Source: Shewanella electrodiphila (GTDB lineage Bacteria > Pseudomonadota > Gammaproteobacteria > Enterobacterales > Shewanellaceae). From it: a stretch of DNA of 64,000 nt. Of the stretch, positions 28,310 to 38,653 are shown in pieces; the stretch's first letter is position 1, and every line of letters starts with the position of its first letter. The notes beneath the pieces were generated by a model. It made no database searches, had not been told where the DNA came from, and saw nothing but the letters and a program-made list of their open reading frames with translations. Made by a program: the position numbers and the translations under genes. The DNA is taken from assembly GCF_023283985.1 (NCBI RefSeq), contig NZ_JAKIKU010000002.1:547123-611122 (forward strand). The letters run 5' to 3'.

Positions 28310-30469
28310 TTAATTTTTAGGCCATTTCATATCGGACATGGCTCGATTACTTTCGGCCCGAATAATGCCCCTTTGCAGCGCATGAGTTAAATTTAAATAT
28401 AATGGCTTGAAGAAAATGGCTGCTGGAGCAAAGTTTAGGGTTCTAATACTGACGTAAGTATGGCCTACATTAATACTTTTTGCTGCAGCTAAAGCGTATT
28501 GCACTGTTTCAAACTGTAATTCGGTAGTGAGCCTTATGTCAGGATTCGCCAAAAGCGGCAAGTTTATATGGCCAAGTACACACTCAAGCTCAAGCCTGTT
28601 TAGCGCCGAGAAGTGAGGGACATTATCATTAATTGCTAATGCTTGATGAGACAAAGCATCGGAGATTTGAGCCAAGGTTTGTTCTGGGGTTAATACTTCT
28701 TTAAAGCAAAAAGCAAGCTCGCCAGGTTTCATTAGGTATACTTTACTGTTTAATTGTTCTTCAAATTGCCTGATTAAGTTCTCAGTGATGGCATTCGATT
28801 CTGTTAATCCAAACTCAATGTCTAACTCACTTAGTAAGCTAATACTCACCAAGGCAATGGTTTTAGGGGATTCATCATTAGACATACAGCAAAGTAATCC
28901 CTGATAACCCTTAAGCTGTGTTTGAGGCTCTTGTAATACCTGTTTAGCCAGTAAAGCTTTTTGTTGTTTCACACTATTGAGGCGTTTTAAGCTATAAAGC
29001 CATACAAAAGATAATATGAAAATCGTCGCAAGTAGGATGATAATAGCCATTTGTTGATCTTTGCTGCTTTCAATATATTTCCCCAATTTATGTTGAAAGA
29101 TATTGATTTCAAACTTTAATTTTTCTTCAGTTAAGTTTGATGTAAGTGTTTCTTCAACAGGCTTTTCTTCGGTGCTTTGTTGCATTTGGACTAATCTTTC
29201 CATCATATCTAATGCCGCTGGGTAATTACGTTCTTCTCTGTATGCTTTGGCTAAATATTCAAGAGCTTCCTTTTGCGCATCAGGTAATTGCTTTGAATCG
29301 GCTATGATTAATGCGGCAACCCCATGAGTTATTGTTTCTTTCCATAATGACTGCTCTGACAATGCTTGGGCAAATAGCAACTCATTATAAACAAGATAAT
29401 GCATGATCCCTTTTTCTTTAAATATATCATTAGCCATTTGTAAGTAATTCATAGCAGACGGGTAATTACTTAAATGAAGATACGCTTCGCCAATATTATG
29501 GAAATTAAGCCCTTGGCTTATTCTTCGATTATGCTTTTCATCTAATTGCTGTGCATTAAGGTAATAGTCAATGGCTTTATTCCACTGTTCTTGATTAGCA
29601 TAGATCATCGCAATGACAGTCATCGTTTTAGATTGAGATGCATCTCGCCCCAGTTTTTGATAACTGATTGCGGCTTCATTGGCATTCTTGAGGGCTTCAT
29701 CCCATTGACCTAAGTCGCGGTAAGCACGAGATAATTGAAACTGCGTTTGCGCTTGAATGACTGGGTAGCTTAAACGATTCGAAATTCTATAGGCTTCACT
29801 ATGATGCTGCAGTGCTTTAGCTAATTGATTACGCCCAGTGTAATAAATGCCTATTGCTGTTTCAGATTGAGCAATGAAGTAATCATTATGCAGTCGATAA
29901 GCAATTTCTCGGTAGCGTTTGTAATGATATAAAGCTTGCGTGTCTTGTTTCACTAAAGTGTGTAAGGAGCTTAAATTTTGATGCAGTATAAATTGCAAAT
30001 TTAAACTTTGGTTATCGTTGATATTGCTTATTTTATTAAGGGCTTCTTTGAATAAAATGATGGACTGTTTGTACTGTTGATCTTCAAGGCCTCTAATTCT
30101 CCCCTCGAGTAGTAAAATAATTGCTTCATGCATTGGCGTTTCAGCAAGAGTTTCAAGTTGTTGTGTCAGTAATCGGGCTTTATTAATTTTGTCCTCAGCT
30201 TTCAGTGCTGTTTCTAGAAAAAGTCGCGCCAAAATCTCTAAATCAGCATGTAATTCATCCGGATGATATTTTAAAGAGTCCGCAATGGCCTCAAATTCAG
30301 CGCGATCATTAAATGACAGAGGGAATTGAGTACGAATTGATAATTGCTCAAACAATACATTGGGCGTTTCATTAAATTCAATTTCTCGCTGCTGATAACG
30401 GTCTGCATGAGCAGGAAAGGCGATTATTGATAGCAATAGAACGTAACTGCTTAGAATGATATTTTGCAT
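28310..30469 (-). CDS. TPR-repeat membrane protein with possible degenerate GGDEF-like C-terminus
   Basis: 719 residues. A signal peptide (about 1-22) precedes a periplasmic array of tetratricopeptide repeats (about 60-430). A single membrane helix lies near 470-490 (IILLATIFILSFVWLYSL). The cytoplasmic C-terminus of about 210 residues follows. The arrangement is that of Shewanella and Vibrio TPR-GGDEF sensor proteins, but the catalytic motif is absent: the matching position reads KPGELAF. I infer a diverged, inactive cyclase domain, but this rests on pattern only. It lies 169 bp upstream of the diguanylate cyclase gene on the same strand. Confidence 0.65.
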   Translation of the reverse strand: MQNIILSSYVLLLSIIAFPAHADRYQQREIEFNETPNVLFEQLSIRTQFPLSFNDRAEFEAIADSLKYHPDELHADLEILARLFLETALKAEDKINKARLLTQQLETLAETPMHEAIILLLEGRIRGLEDQQYKQSIILFKEALNKISNINDNQSLNLQFILHQNLSSLHTLVKQDTQALYHYKRYREIAYRLHNDYFIAQSETAIGIYYTGRNQLAKALQHHSEAYRISNRLSYPVIQAQTQFQLSRAYRDLGQWDEALKNANEAAISYQKLGRDASQSKTMTVIAMIYANQEQWNKAIDYYLNAQQLDEKHNRRISQGLNFHNIGEAYLHLSNYPSAMNYLQMANDIFKEKGIMHYLVYNELLFAQALSEQSLWKETITHGVAALIIADSKQLPDAQKEALEYLAKAYREERNYPAALDMMERLVQMQQSTEEKPVEETLTSNLTEEKLKFEINIFQHKLGKYIESSKDQQMAIIILLATIFILSFVWLYSLKRLNSVKQQKALLAKQVLQEPQTQLKGYQGLLCCMSNDESPKTIALVSISLLSELDIEFGLTESNAITENLIRQFEEQLNSKVYLMKPGELAFCFKEVLTPEQTLAQISDALSHQALAINDNVPHFSALNRLELECVLGHINLPLLANPDIRLTTELQFETVQYALAAAKSINVGHTYVSIRTLNFAPAAIFFKPLYLNLTHALQRGIIRAESNRAMSDMKWPKN

Positions 30470-30654
30470 GAATGATTAACGGCCTTATTATTATTTTGTA
30501 AGCTTTTGTTGGAAGTCGGTGGGCGAATAATGCCGCTTGTTATATTATCATTTCCATTGAGGTAAACTTTTTTCAAAGAATTTGTATGATGTTGAAAACA
30601 AATAACTACAATAAACAAAAATTATAACAAGAATAATAACAGAAGGAATGTAGA

Positions 30655-32460
30655 GTGAAAGTCTCAAAACTGGCTATTTTTACTGCAGGAGTATTTTTTT
30701 CGGCTAATAGCTTAGCTGAAGTAAATTACCAAATCGATTTAACCCAACCACAACACCACTTAGCAAAAGTACAAGTGAGCTTTCCTAAATCCTCAGCAGA
30801 GATATTAACGGTCAATTTACCTGTATGGCGTACAGGCAAGTATGCGGTACTGCCACTAGCTGATGGAATACGACTCTTTGAAGCGACAGACAGCAAAGGA
30901 AAACCGTTAACTTGGCAAAGAAGTGCTACAGGCGAATGGCAGATTAATCTGACGCAACCCACTGAAGTTAACGTATCTTACCAACTTTATGCTAATGATT
31001 TAGGCACTCGAGTGCGCCATATTGACAACTCCCATGCTTATTTAGACGCCAGTGGTGTGTTTATGTATAGTCCTGAATTTAGGGGCGATGAAGTCAAGGT
31101 TTCAATGAAGGTACCTAAGGGCTGGCAGAGCCATTCGGGTATGGAACAAGGACGGAAATCGCATTCATTTATTGCGGATAACTATGATGTATTAATCGAT
31201 TCACCGATTGAAACTGGAATTAATACTCACTATGGCTTTGAAGCTGATGGCAGAGATTATGAGCTAGTGTTTTGGGGAGAGGGTAATTACGACGCTGAAC
31301 AAGTGGTTAAAGACTTAACAAAAATCAGTAGTACAGCAAGTGTCATTTGGGATGACTATCCATTTGAGCGTTATGTTTATATGGTACATGCTACGAGCGG
31401 TGCACGCGGTGCTACAGAGCATTTAAATTCTACCATTATTCAGCTGCCACGCTTTAATTTCAGAGAGCGCAAAGATTACCTTCGTTTTATCAGTACAGCA
31501 TCACATGAGTTCATTCACACTTGGAATGTTAAAGCATACCGTCCACAGGGTTTGGTTCCTTACGATTATCAACAAGCCAGTATGACGCAGTTACTTTGGA
31601 TGGCTGAAGGGTCTACCAGTTATTTCCAAAATCAATTGTTGCTTCGTGCTGATGTGATTACCCCGAAAGAATTTTTTGCTGACTTAGCAAAACGGGTGAA
31701 TAACAATATGCATAAACCAGGTCGTGAAATTCAATCTGTTTCAGAAGCCAGTTTAAATGAGTGGACCAATACAGGTGGGGATTACGCGATAAACCACGGG
31801 GTGAATATCTACTCAGAAGGTTATTTGGCCTCTTTATCATTAGATTTTAATTTATTAAAAGATACTGAGTTAGCACATTCTTATCGCGATGTTCATCGTC
31901 AGTTATATCGTGATTTTAAGTTACCTAAAGGCTATAACGTTGATGATGTAAAAGGGATTTTAAAAAGCTTATCAGGAAAAGATTATCAATCTTGGTGGCA
32001 GCAGCATATTACCTCACCTTTTAGCTTAGATTTTGATTCACTGCTAGCGCAAGCGGGCTTAGTGATAACTTATGGGAAGAAAGATGAGTCGACAATTTAT
32101 AGCGGTTTAAGGTTAAGCGGGGGTCATAAAGACTTAACACTAGCCCATGTCAGTCGTAACAGCCCAGCTTGGACTGCTGGCATAGCAGCTGGTGATGAAA
32201 TTGTTGCTATTAACGGTCTTAAAGTGACAGCGGCAGGATTTAAAAAACGCCTAGAGGATTTTACACCTGGTGACAAAATTACAGTGTCATTGTTTAAAAA
32301 CGACCAACTCATTAAAGTGCCACTCACGTTAGCAAAGCAGCCTAAAGGTGACTTAACGATCCAAGGTGTTGAAACGCCAAGTGTTGAACAAAAGGCCTTC
32401 TTAAAAGCGTGGCTTGGGATTGATTGGCCATTTGATGAAGCAGGAAAGTTTATTAACTAA
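30655..32460 (+). CDS. M61 family metallopeptidase (glycyl aminopeptidase-like) with PDZ domain
   Basis: 601 residues, secreted (signal peptide about 1-21). An N-terminal beta domain is followed by the zinc site HEFIH (H284, E285, H288) with the third ligand likely E318 in WMAEGSTSYF. A PDZ domain is visible near 485-555 (LTLAHVSRNSPAWTAGIAAG, DEIVAING). This is the M61 glycyl aminopeptidase architecture. The start is GTG with AAGGAATG upstream. It is divergent from the TPR gene and ends at a strong terminator. Confidence 0.9.
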   Translation: MKVSKLAIFTAGVFFSANSLAEVNYQIDLTQPQHHLAKVQVSFPKSSAEILTVNLPVWRTGKYAVLPLADGIRLFEATDSKGKPLTWQRSATGEWQINLTQPTEVNVSYQLYANDLGTRVRHIDNSHAYLDASGVFMYSPEFRGDEVKVSMKVPKGWQSHSGMEQGRKSHSFIADNYDVLIDSPIETGINTHYGFEADGRDYELVFWGEGNYDAEQVVKDLTKISSTASVIWDDYPFERYVYMVHATSGARGATEHLNSTIIQLPRFNFRERKDYLRFISTASHEFIHTWNVKAYRPQGLVPYDYQQASMTQLLWMAEGSTSYFQNQLLLRADVITPKEFFADLAKRVNNNMHKPGREIQSVSEASLNEWTNTGGDYAINHGVNIYSEGYLASLSLDFNLLKDTELAHSYRDVHRQLYRDFKLPKGYNVDDVKGILKSLSGKDYQSWWQQHITSPFSLDFDSLLAQAGLVITYGKKDESTIYSGLRLSGGHKDLTLAHVSRNSPAWTAGIAAGDEIVAINGLKVTAAGFKKRLEDFTPGDKITVSLFKNDQLIKVPLTLAKQPKGDLTIQGVETPSVEQKAFLKAWLGIDWPFDEAGKFIN

Positions 32461-32500
32461 TTTTCTAACTTAGTTTATAAGCATTTGTTAAGTGGTAATA

Positions 32501-32536
32501 AAAAGCCCCGATAACCGAAAGTTATTGGGGCTTTTT
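32501..32536. terminator. terminator between M61 peptidase and rdgC
   Basis: AAAAGCCCCGATAAC / GTTATTGGGGCTTTTT, one mismatch in the stem. The genes are convergent. Confidence 0.9.
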
Positions 32537-32547
32537 AATTAAATCGA

Positions 32548-33459
32548 TTAAATATTTTCTTCGATTGGACCAAGTGCTTGTTTAAGCGAGTTAATAAAGG
32601 CAACAAGCTCGCCGCCCATTAACGCAAAATCAGCATCGAGTTTCGCTAATGGATCTTCAGTGCCAACATCATCAGTTGCAGCTCTAAATTCTTCAGAGAA
32701 TTTTAAGCGTTTCACGCTTGCATCTGATTGCATTAAAAAGGCGATTGATTGGCCAAAGTGAAGTGCTAATTTATGAACTTGTTTACCTGTCGCTAAGTGA
32801 GCAAGAACCTCATCTTCCTGAAGTACTTGTTGCTTAAAGCGTACAATGCCACCTTCATCAGAATCAGACTTAAGCTCAGCTTCATCTTGCATTTCAAATG
32901 GCTGCGGAGAAGCGCCATTTCTAAGCCACTCAGTCAGCGTGGTTTCAATCGGTGTAGTAAAGTGCAAAGGCACCACTGGCAAACTGCCTAATGCTTTACG
33001 TAATAATGCTAATAATTCTTCTGCTTTTGCTGCACTAGAGCTGTCGACTAAGATCATTTCAAGTTCAGGCATGATAAGCGCATGAGTTTGACTACGGCGA
33101 GAAAATGCTCGTGGCAGTAGCGTCATGGTTATCTCTTCTTTCATCGCATCTTTTTCTTTCTTGGTCACTTTGCGACTTTCTTGATCTTCAATCATCGCCA
33201 CTTTTTCATCGATGGCTTCTTTGATGACTTGACCAGGCAGAATCTTTTCTTCTTTAGTCACACAAATCAAATGACGGTTTTCTGCAGTATGAACTAAGGC
33301 TTGGCCTTTTTTACCTAACGCATTTGAAAAACCAAACTTACTAATATCTTGGCTTGAGCATGGTGAGAAGGTGAAGTCTTCTAACGCTGTTTCGAGTGCC
33401 TCGGTATCGGTAGTGAAAGGCTTATTGAAACGATAAAGGGTGAGATTTTTAAACCACAT
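32548..33459 (-). CDS. rdgC: recombination-associated protein RdgC
   Basis: Ring-shaped double-stranded DNA-binding protein that modulates RecA. 303 residues, the usual length, opening with [11 protein letters not shown]. Other family segments are [29 protein letters not shown] and CDMC-free C-terminal half ending in [13 protein letters not shown]. Single gene, no operon partner. Confidence 0.95.
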   Translation of the reverse strand: MWFKNLTLYRFNKPFTTDTEALETALEDFTFSPCSSQDISKFGFSNALGKKGQALVHTAENRHLICVTKEEKILPGQVIKEAIDEKVAMIEDQESRKVTKKEKDAMKEEITMTLLPRAFSRRSQTHALIMPELEMILVDSSSAAKAEELLALLRKALGSLPVVPLHFTTPIETTLTEWLRNGASPQPFEMQDEAELKSDSDEGGIVRFKQQVLQEDEVLAHLATGKQVHKLALHFGQSIAFLMQSDASVKRLKFSEEFRAATDDVGTEDPLAKLDADFALMGGELVAFINSLKQALGPIEENI

Positions 33460-33804
33460 AAAAAGGCGCTCATCAAAAATTAAAAATGCAGTTTACGGTA
33501 TCACGGGGCTGGGGTAAACCATCAGGTTCATCAGTGTTGATTGTCGCTAAAACAGAATTCATTAAACTGTCATATTTGTGCTTTTTAGGTTAATTACATT
33601 TATTATCAACATCTTATTTGTTCTTTTTGGTAGTTAATTTAGCGAGAGCTAAATAAAATTCACGGATTGAAATATTTCTGCAACAAAAGGCGTGCAGAAT
33701 TCGCCTCGTTCCCAAGCTATTGGTTAACAGTAACCTGTTAGTTCCAACCAAATAGCAGCAAAAATTAGGTGTGAAACACCAACAAATAATGTCTAAAGGA
33801 TGAA
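33460..33804. other. upstream region of the porin gene
   Basis: 345 bp without a gene. A single CTGTCAT word near 33,566 resembles half of a Pho box but has no partner at 11 bp. A short GGTGTgaaACACC hairpin lies near 33,768-33,780, just before the porin ribosome site AAAGGATG. Confidence 0.4.
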
Positions 33805-34764
33805 ATGATGAACGCTTTTTATAAAACTCTAGTTGCTTCAGCTATTGCTACTGCTACGCTTTCAACTGCTCACGCTGCAGAACCACTTGAAGTATATGGT
33901 AAGTTAAATGTTACTGTTCAATCTAACGATGAAGGTGATGGTTCAGTTACAGAAATTCAAAGTAATGCGTCTCGTTTCGGTGTTAAAGGCGGATTTGAAT
34001 TAAGCGACTCTTTAGAAGCGTTTTACACAATCGAGTACCAAGTTGATACTGGTAACTCAAGCTCTGATAACTTCACTGCTCGTAACCAGTTCGTTGGTTT
34101 AAAAGGCAACTTTGGTTCTTTTGCTGTGGGTCGTAACGACACAATGCTTAAGAAGTCACAAGGTAAAGTAGACTTATTTAACGACTACTCAGGTGACTTA
34201 AAAAGTCTTTTTAAAGGTGAGAACCGTTTAGCACAAACAGCAACTTACTTAACGCCAAAGTTTGGTGACTTCCAAGTGGGTGTAACTTACGCAGCAGAAG
34301 GCGACAGCAAGCAAGAAGAAAAAGATGGTTTCAGCATCGCAGCTATGTACGGTGACTCAGGCCTTAAGAAAAGCCCTGTTTACGCAGCTCTTGCTTATGA
34401 TTCTGAAGTAGCAGGCTACGACATCGTTCGTGGTACTGTTCAAGGTAAAATTGCTGGTTTTGTACTAGGTGGTATGTACCAACAAGAAGAAGCAGTTGAT
34501 AGTGGAAACAGCATCGACGGTTACTTACTAAGTGCAGCATACAAAATTGAACAAGTAACATTAAAAGCACAATATCAAGACATGGAAGACAAAGGTGATT
34601 CATGGTCTATTGGTGCTGATTACGCATTAGGTAAGCCAACTAAATTATTTGCTTTCTACACTGATCGTACTTCAATGGGTACAGTTGAAGATGATGAAGG
34701 CAATGATTTAGATATCTCAATCGACGAAAGTTACTTCGCTGTGGGTATTGAACACAAGTTCTAA
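33805..34764 (+). CDS. outer membrane porin (general diffusion type)
   Basis: 319 residues with signal peptide (about 1-24, ending STAHAAE). It then has the Gram-negative porin pattern: EVYGKLNVTVQSND at the start of the mature protein, RFGVKGGFELSDSLEAFYTIEYQVD, ARNQFVGLKGNFGSFAVGRNDT, and a terminal phenylalanine (VGIEHKF) as the BAM signal. Trimer in the outer membrane, admitting small solutes. ATG is doubled at the start; either may be used. It lies just upstream of phoBR, but no convincing Pho box controls it. Confidence 0.9.
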   Translation: MMNAFYKTLVASAIATATLSTAHAAEPLEVYGKLNVTVQSNDEGDGSVTEIQSNASRFGVKGGFELSDSLEAFYTIEYQVDTGNSSSDNFTARNQFVGLKGNFGSFAVGRNDTMLKKSQGKVDLFNDYSGDLKSLFKGENRLAQTATYLTPKFGDFQVGVTYAAEGDSKQEEKDGFSIAAMYGDSGLKKSPVYAALAYDSEVAGYDIVRGTVQGKIAGFVLGGMYQQEEAVDSGNSIDGYLLSAAYKIEQVTLKAQYQDMEDKGDSWSIGADYALGKPTKLFAFYTDRTSMGTVEDDEGNDLDISIDESYFAVGIEHKF

Positions 34765-34804
34765 TTAATCGTTTCATCAAAGGTTAACTTAGATAGCGAA
34801 TAAT

Positions 34805-34834
34805 TGAAGGAGGCGTGAGTCTCCTTTATTTTTT
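34805..34834 (+). terminator. terminator of the porin gene
   Basis: AAGGAG / CTCCTT stem with an 8-nt loop, followed by a T-rich run. Confidence 0.7.
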
Positions 34835-34943
34835 GATGAGTTAAGTGTTTTAAGCAAGAATCATTAAGCTATTAATGTAAAGAATGATAGATTTATGACA
34901 ATAATATGATTTTGTAGCCGTTATTGGCACTGAGATCATATTT

Positions 34944-34960
34944 CTGTAATAAAACTGACC
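34944..34960 (+). promoter_or_regulatory. candidate Pho box of phoB
   Basis: CTGTAAT, four A/T-rich nt, CTGACC: resembles the Pho box (CTGTCAT-N4-CTGTCA). It lies 39 bp before phoB, fitting autoregulation. Confidence 0.5.
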
Positions 34961-34998
34961 AATAATACTCATGCGGCAAATTAATCACAGAAAATATT

Positions 34999-35688
34999 AT
35001 GACAGCGAAGATTTTAATTGTAGAAGATGAATCAGCCATCCGTGAGATGCTGACCTTTGTTATGGAACAACACGGTTTTACCACATCGGCGGCCGAAGAT
35101 TTCGATTCTGCCATCGATCTACTGCAGGAGCCTTACCCGGATTTAATCCTATTGGATTGGATGTTTCCAGGTGGAAGCGGTATACAATTAGCTAAGCGTT
35201 TAAAGCAAGATGAGTTTACTCGCCAAATCCCTATTATCATGCTCACAGCACGTGGTGAAGAAGAAGATAAGGTGAAGGGTTTAGAAGTCGGGGCTGATGA
35301 TTACATTACCAAGCCTTTTTCTCCTAAAGAACTTGTTGCTCGTATTAAAGCTGTCTTACGTCGTAGTGCACCTACGCGTCTAGAAGAGACTATTGATGTT
35401 CAGGGCTTGTTACTTGACCCTGTCAGCCATCGTGTCTCAGTGGGCGAGTCAGTGCTTGATATGGGGCCGACAGAATTTAGATTATTACACTTTTTTATGA
35501 CTCACCCTGAGCGAGTCTATAGTCGCGAACAGTTACTAGATAACGTTTGGGGTACTAACGTGTATGTAGAAGATAGAACCGTTGATGTGCATATTCGTCG
35601 CTTACGCAAAGCGGTTGAAGACTCAGGCCATGATAAGTTGATTCAGACTGTACGTGGTGCTGGATACCGCTTCTCGACGAGAATGTAA
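34999..35688 (+). CDS. phoB: phosphate regulon response regulator PhoB
   Basis: OmpR/PhoB-type response regulator, 229 residues. Receiver domain with the acidic pair near 10-11 (VEDE), phosphoacceptor aspartate in LLDWMFPG (about D53), and the KPF lysine near 105. A winged-helix DNA-binding domain (about 130-229) has the [11 protein letters not shown] and [13 protein letters not shown] segments. It senses phosphate limitation through PhoR and activates pstS. Followed by a structured intergenic hairpin and phoR. Confidence 0.95.
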   Translation: MTAKILIVEDESAIREMLTFVMEQHGFTTSAAEDFDSAIDLLQEPYPDLILLDWMFPGGSGIQLAKRLKQDEFTRQIPIIMLTARGEEEDKVKGLEVGADDYITKPFSPKELVARIKAVLRRSAPTRLEETIDVQGLLLDPVSHRVSVGESVLDMGPTEFRLLHFFMTHPERVYSREQLLDNVWGTNVYVEDRTVDVHIRRLRKAVEDSGHDKLIQTVRGAGYRFSTRM

Positions 35689-35713
35689 TCACAGACATCG
35701 CCGCGCTAAGAAA

Positions 35714-35790
35714 ACCGCCGAGTAATATGCGTTTGAATTTAGACCCACGATGGGTGTTGTTTTAAATTCACAATTATTCGGCAGTTTTTT
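35714..35790 (+). terminator. long nested hairpin between phoB and phoR
   Basis: Outer arms GCCGAGTAAT (35717-35726) and ATTATTCGGC (35773-35782), middle arms TGAATTTA/TAAATTCA, and a CCC/GGG tip, followed by AGT6. It is a terminator-shaped structure inside what is normally a two-gene operon. Read-through or an independent phoR promoter must supply phoR. Confidence 0.75.
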
Positions 35791-35907
35791 AACAAAAGGC
35801 TATAGTCAGTGATATCATTTTAAGCTATCTTGTGAGCCATTATTTCCTACCAATAATTAGGTAATAACCTGCTAAAGGTTTATTTACATTAATTTTTTAG
35901 GCTGCCT

Positions 35908-37200
35908 ATGTTTCGATCTTATTCAGGTTCCAGATTGCTATTACGCCTCGTTGGAATACTGTTCGCTTTTGCCCTTGTTGGCATCATCATTGATCAAATC
36001 ACCCTCGCTATTATCATAGGTTGTGTTGCCTTATTAGGATGGCATTACCGTCAAATTAGCCGACTTAATTTTTGGTTATGGAAAGACCGTAAATTAACCC
36101 CGCCTCAAGGCACTGGTTCTTGGGAAGGTATCTTTAATGGTATCTATCGTTTGCAGGGTAAAAATCGCCGCAGAGTAGGCCAGTTGGCTTCATTACTGAG
36201 TCGTTTCAGGCAAGGCGCAGAAGCACTGCCCGATGCTGCAGTTGTATTAGACTCTGAACATAATATCTTATGGTGTAATAAGCTTGCACAACTAATATTA
36301 GGCTTTGTATGGCCTCAAGATAATGGCCAACGAATAGATAATCTTATCAGGCACCCTGACTTTTCTGAGTACCTTAAAAAGGGTGAGTTTAAAGAGCCAT
36401 TAGAGTTAGCTTCACCGATATCTGACCAGCGTTTATTAGAAGTTCGCTTAATGAGCTATGGTGATCGCCAACTGCTTCTCATTGCCCGTGACATTACTCG
36501 AATCAATCAGTTAGAAGGGATGCGTAAAGAGTTTGTTGCCAATGTATCCCATGAGCTCAAAACGCCGCTCACAGTATTACAGGGCTATTTAGAAATCATG
36601 CAAAGCATGGAAGAGCCTGATAGCATTAATCACAAGCCTTTAAATCTAATGCAGCAGCAAACAAGGCGAATGCAATCAATGGTCGAGCAGCTTTTAGCTT
36701 TATCGCGCATTGAAGATGGCGCTGATATCGATTTAGAACAAACAATTAATATGACAGCCATGCTCGATATATTAAAAGACGAAGCGTCTGCATTAGCATT
36801 AGATCAGTATGAGTTAACTTTTTTTGCCGAAGATAATCTAGATTGTCACGGAAACGAAGTGCAATTACGCAGTGCTTGCACAAACTTAATCTCTAATGCG
36901 ATTCGATACACAGAGCCTGGCGGTAAGATAAGCGTTAGATGGGAATTGGTACCTACTGGCGCAAGATTCAGTGTGACCGATACAGGTTTAGGTATTGCGC
37001 CGCAACATATTAATCGATTAACAGAGCGCTTTTATCGGGTTGATAATGCTCGCTCGAGTAAAACCGGCGGCAGCGGATTAGGCTTAGCTATTGTAAAACA
37101 TGCGTTGAATCATCACTACAGTGAACTAACTATTACCAGTGAACCTGATAAGGGGAGTTGTTTTAGCTTTATTATCCCAATTCACTTGGTGGTAAAGTGA
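35908..37200 (+). CDS. phoR: phosphate regulon sensor histidine kinase PhoR
   Basis: 430 residues. N-terminal hydrophobic segment (about 8-50, two helices), PAS domain (about 95-195), HisKA with H215 in FVANVSHELKTPL, then the HATPase domain with NLISNAIRYTEPGG (N box), DTGLGIA and GGSGLGLAIVKHAL. Phosphorylates PhoB when phosphate is low, under control of the Pst transporter. It is 219 bp from phoB rather than overlapping, with a terminator-like hairpin between. Confidence 0.95.
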   Translation: MFRSYSGSRLLLRLVGILFAFALVGIIIDQITLAIIIGCVALLGWHYRQISRLNFWLWKDRKLTPPQGTGSWEGIFNGIYRLQGKNRRRVGQLASLLSRFRQGAEALPDAAVVLDSEHNILWCNKLAQLILGFVWPQDNGQRIDNLIRHPDFSEYLKKGEFKEPLELASPISDQRLLEVRLMSYGDRQLLLIARDITRINQLEGMRKEFVANVSHELKTPLTVLQGYLEIMQSMEEPDSINHKPLNLMQQQTRRMQSMVEQLLALSRIEDGADIDLEQTINMTAMLDILKDEASALALDQYELTFFAEDNLDCHGNEVQLRSACTNLISNAIRYTEPGGKISVRWELVPTGARFSVTDTGLGIAPQHINRLTERFYRVDNARSSKTGGSGLGLAIVKHALNHHYSELTITSEPDKGSCFSFIIPIHLVVK

Positions 37201-37250
37201 AGTTAGTTATCGTTTAATTTACCTTTGTATTTAATATTCGTATTGTTAAG

Positions 37251-37284
37251 TGCCTGTTTATTTCAACATAGACAGGCATTTTTT
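37251..37284 (+). terminator. terminator of phoR
   Basis: TGCCTGT / ACAGGCA stem followed by T6. Confidence 0.8.
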
Positions 37285-37552
37285 ATAATGAAATATACCC
37301 GCCTTTCAAACCCTTAATGCTGTGATGGAGTTAACAAGCTTTAACTTTGATGACCAGAATGAGTGTATTCAATTTCTGCATGTGTTTTACAATATGTATC
37401 AGAGCTCATATTGTTTAATTTAATACTTTTCTTTGAGTTCTAATGCTTATCAGGCACTAATTCATTGAATTAAATCTTGTGTACTTTCCCCTAAATACAA
37501 TTTCAGAACTATGATTAACGACTTAAATAACATATCAAAGACAAGATGTTCC

Positions 37553-38497
37553 ATGACTAAAAGCCTATTAAGTTTACCCCTGTGCTTTTTCCTCACTTAC
37601 AGCCTCTCAAGTCATGCGGCAGAGCCTGATGTGCAGGCTGCTGTTAACCAGCTAACTAAACCCGCCCATTGGAGCGGTTTACCTTTATTAGCAGATGAAG
37701 CAACTAAGAGAGGGCATGACTTACCTTTGCCAATTGGTGTGAGCTTGTTTTATAACAATATCGATGCAGATTATGTTGCTGATAATGATTTTCAAGTTCA
37801 AGTGGATGGAGGCCTGTTAGGTTTTCGTGGGCCTAATGATTATGTAGTGCCTGCTGAAGATGTCAGTATTACAGGAAGCGACAGAAGTGTGCAGTTAAAA
37901 ATTGATGCTTGGATATTACCTTTTTGGAATGTTTATGCGTTGCTGGGCTACACCGAAGGGCATAAAGACATTAGAGCAAAGTTGGATAATGTTGAAGGCT
38001 TACCTTGTGATGATGCGTGTAATGGCATTGTATTGCCTATCCCGATTGAGTATACCGCTAAAAATTACGGTATTGGAACTGTGCTCGCTGGGCAGATAGA
38101 TCCTATTATCGGCGATACCCCTGTAATAGTCATGGCAGTGGGTGCCATAGTGAATGCGAATACTGATACAACGGATAGCGTGATTAAAACTAAGCTTGCG
38201 TCGATAAGAGTCGGTCAGCGATATGATATCGGCAGTGATAAGCTTGCTTGGTTTTTAGGATTTAGCCATCAAAGTGTGAATCAGAATGTGACTGGAGACT
38301 ATTCTTTTGTAGGCACTGATTTAGCCCCGCTGATGGAAGAGGTCAAATTTGATATTGATCTTGCTAAGAAAGAGACCAAGAATATGTCCGTGAGTATTAA
38401 TTATGATTTTGGTCCAAGGAACGAATGGAACCTATATACAGAATACGGTTTTTTAAATTGGCAGCATTTGATTATTGGTGTTGGGCGTCGTTTTTAA
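37553..38497 (+). CDS. outer-membrane beta-barrel-like protein, function unknown
   Basis: 314 residues with the start set at ATG 37553, because the signal peptide (MTKSLLSLPLCFFLTYSLSSHA) begins there; a further in-frame ATG lies 42 nt upstream. The mature part has alternating hydrophobic strands and ends in arginine-phenylalanine (GVGRRF), an outer-membrane sorting signature. One CDDAC cysteine pair lies near residue 155. I do not recognise the family. Placed between phoR and pstS, it may belong to phosphate physiology, but no Pho box precedes it. Confidence 0.6.
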   Translation: MTKSLLSLPLCFFLTYSLSSHAAEPDVQAAVNQLTKPAHWSGLPLLADEATKRGHDLPLPIGVSLFYNNIDADYVADNDFQVQVDGGLLGFRGPNDYVVPAEDVSITGSDRSVQLKIDAWILPFWNVYALLGYTEGHKDIRAKLDNVEGLPCDDACNGIVLPIPIEYTAKNYGIGTVLAGQIDPIIGDTPVIVMAVGAIVNANTDTTDSVIKTKLASIRVGQRYDIGSDKLAWFLGFSHQSVNQNVTGDYSFVGTDLAPLMEEVKFDIDLAKKETKNMSVSINYDFGPRNEWNLYTEYGFLNWQHLIIGVGRRF

Positions 38498-38653
38498 TCG
38501 AATTGAACAGTTTTTGTCATAATTAAGTTATTGGTAATGTATGCGTTTTTATTGCCTTAGTTATTTTTTACGGCTTAAATTATTGTTTTTGTGAGGCTTT
38601 TTAGTTGGTTAAGTATTCTGGAAAGATTGTGGCGTAAATGTTTCAAATGTTGA

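Noticed and set aside
33566..33585. Pho box upstream of the porin
   Set aside because: Only one CTGTCAT word is present, with no second repeat at 11 bp.
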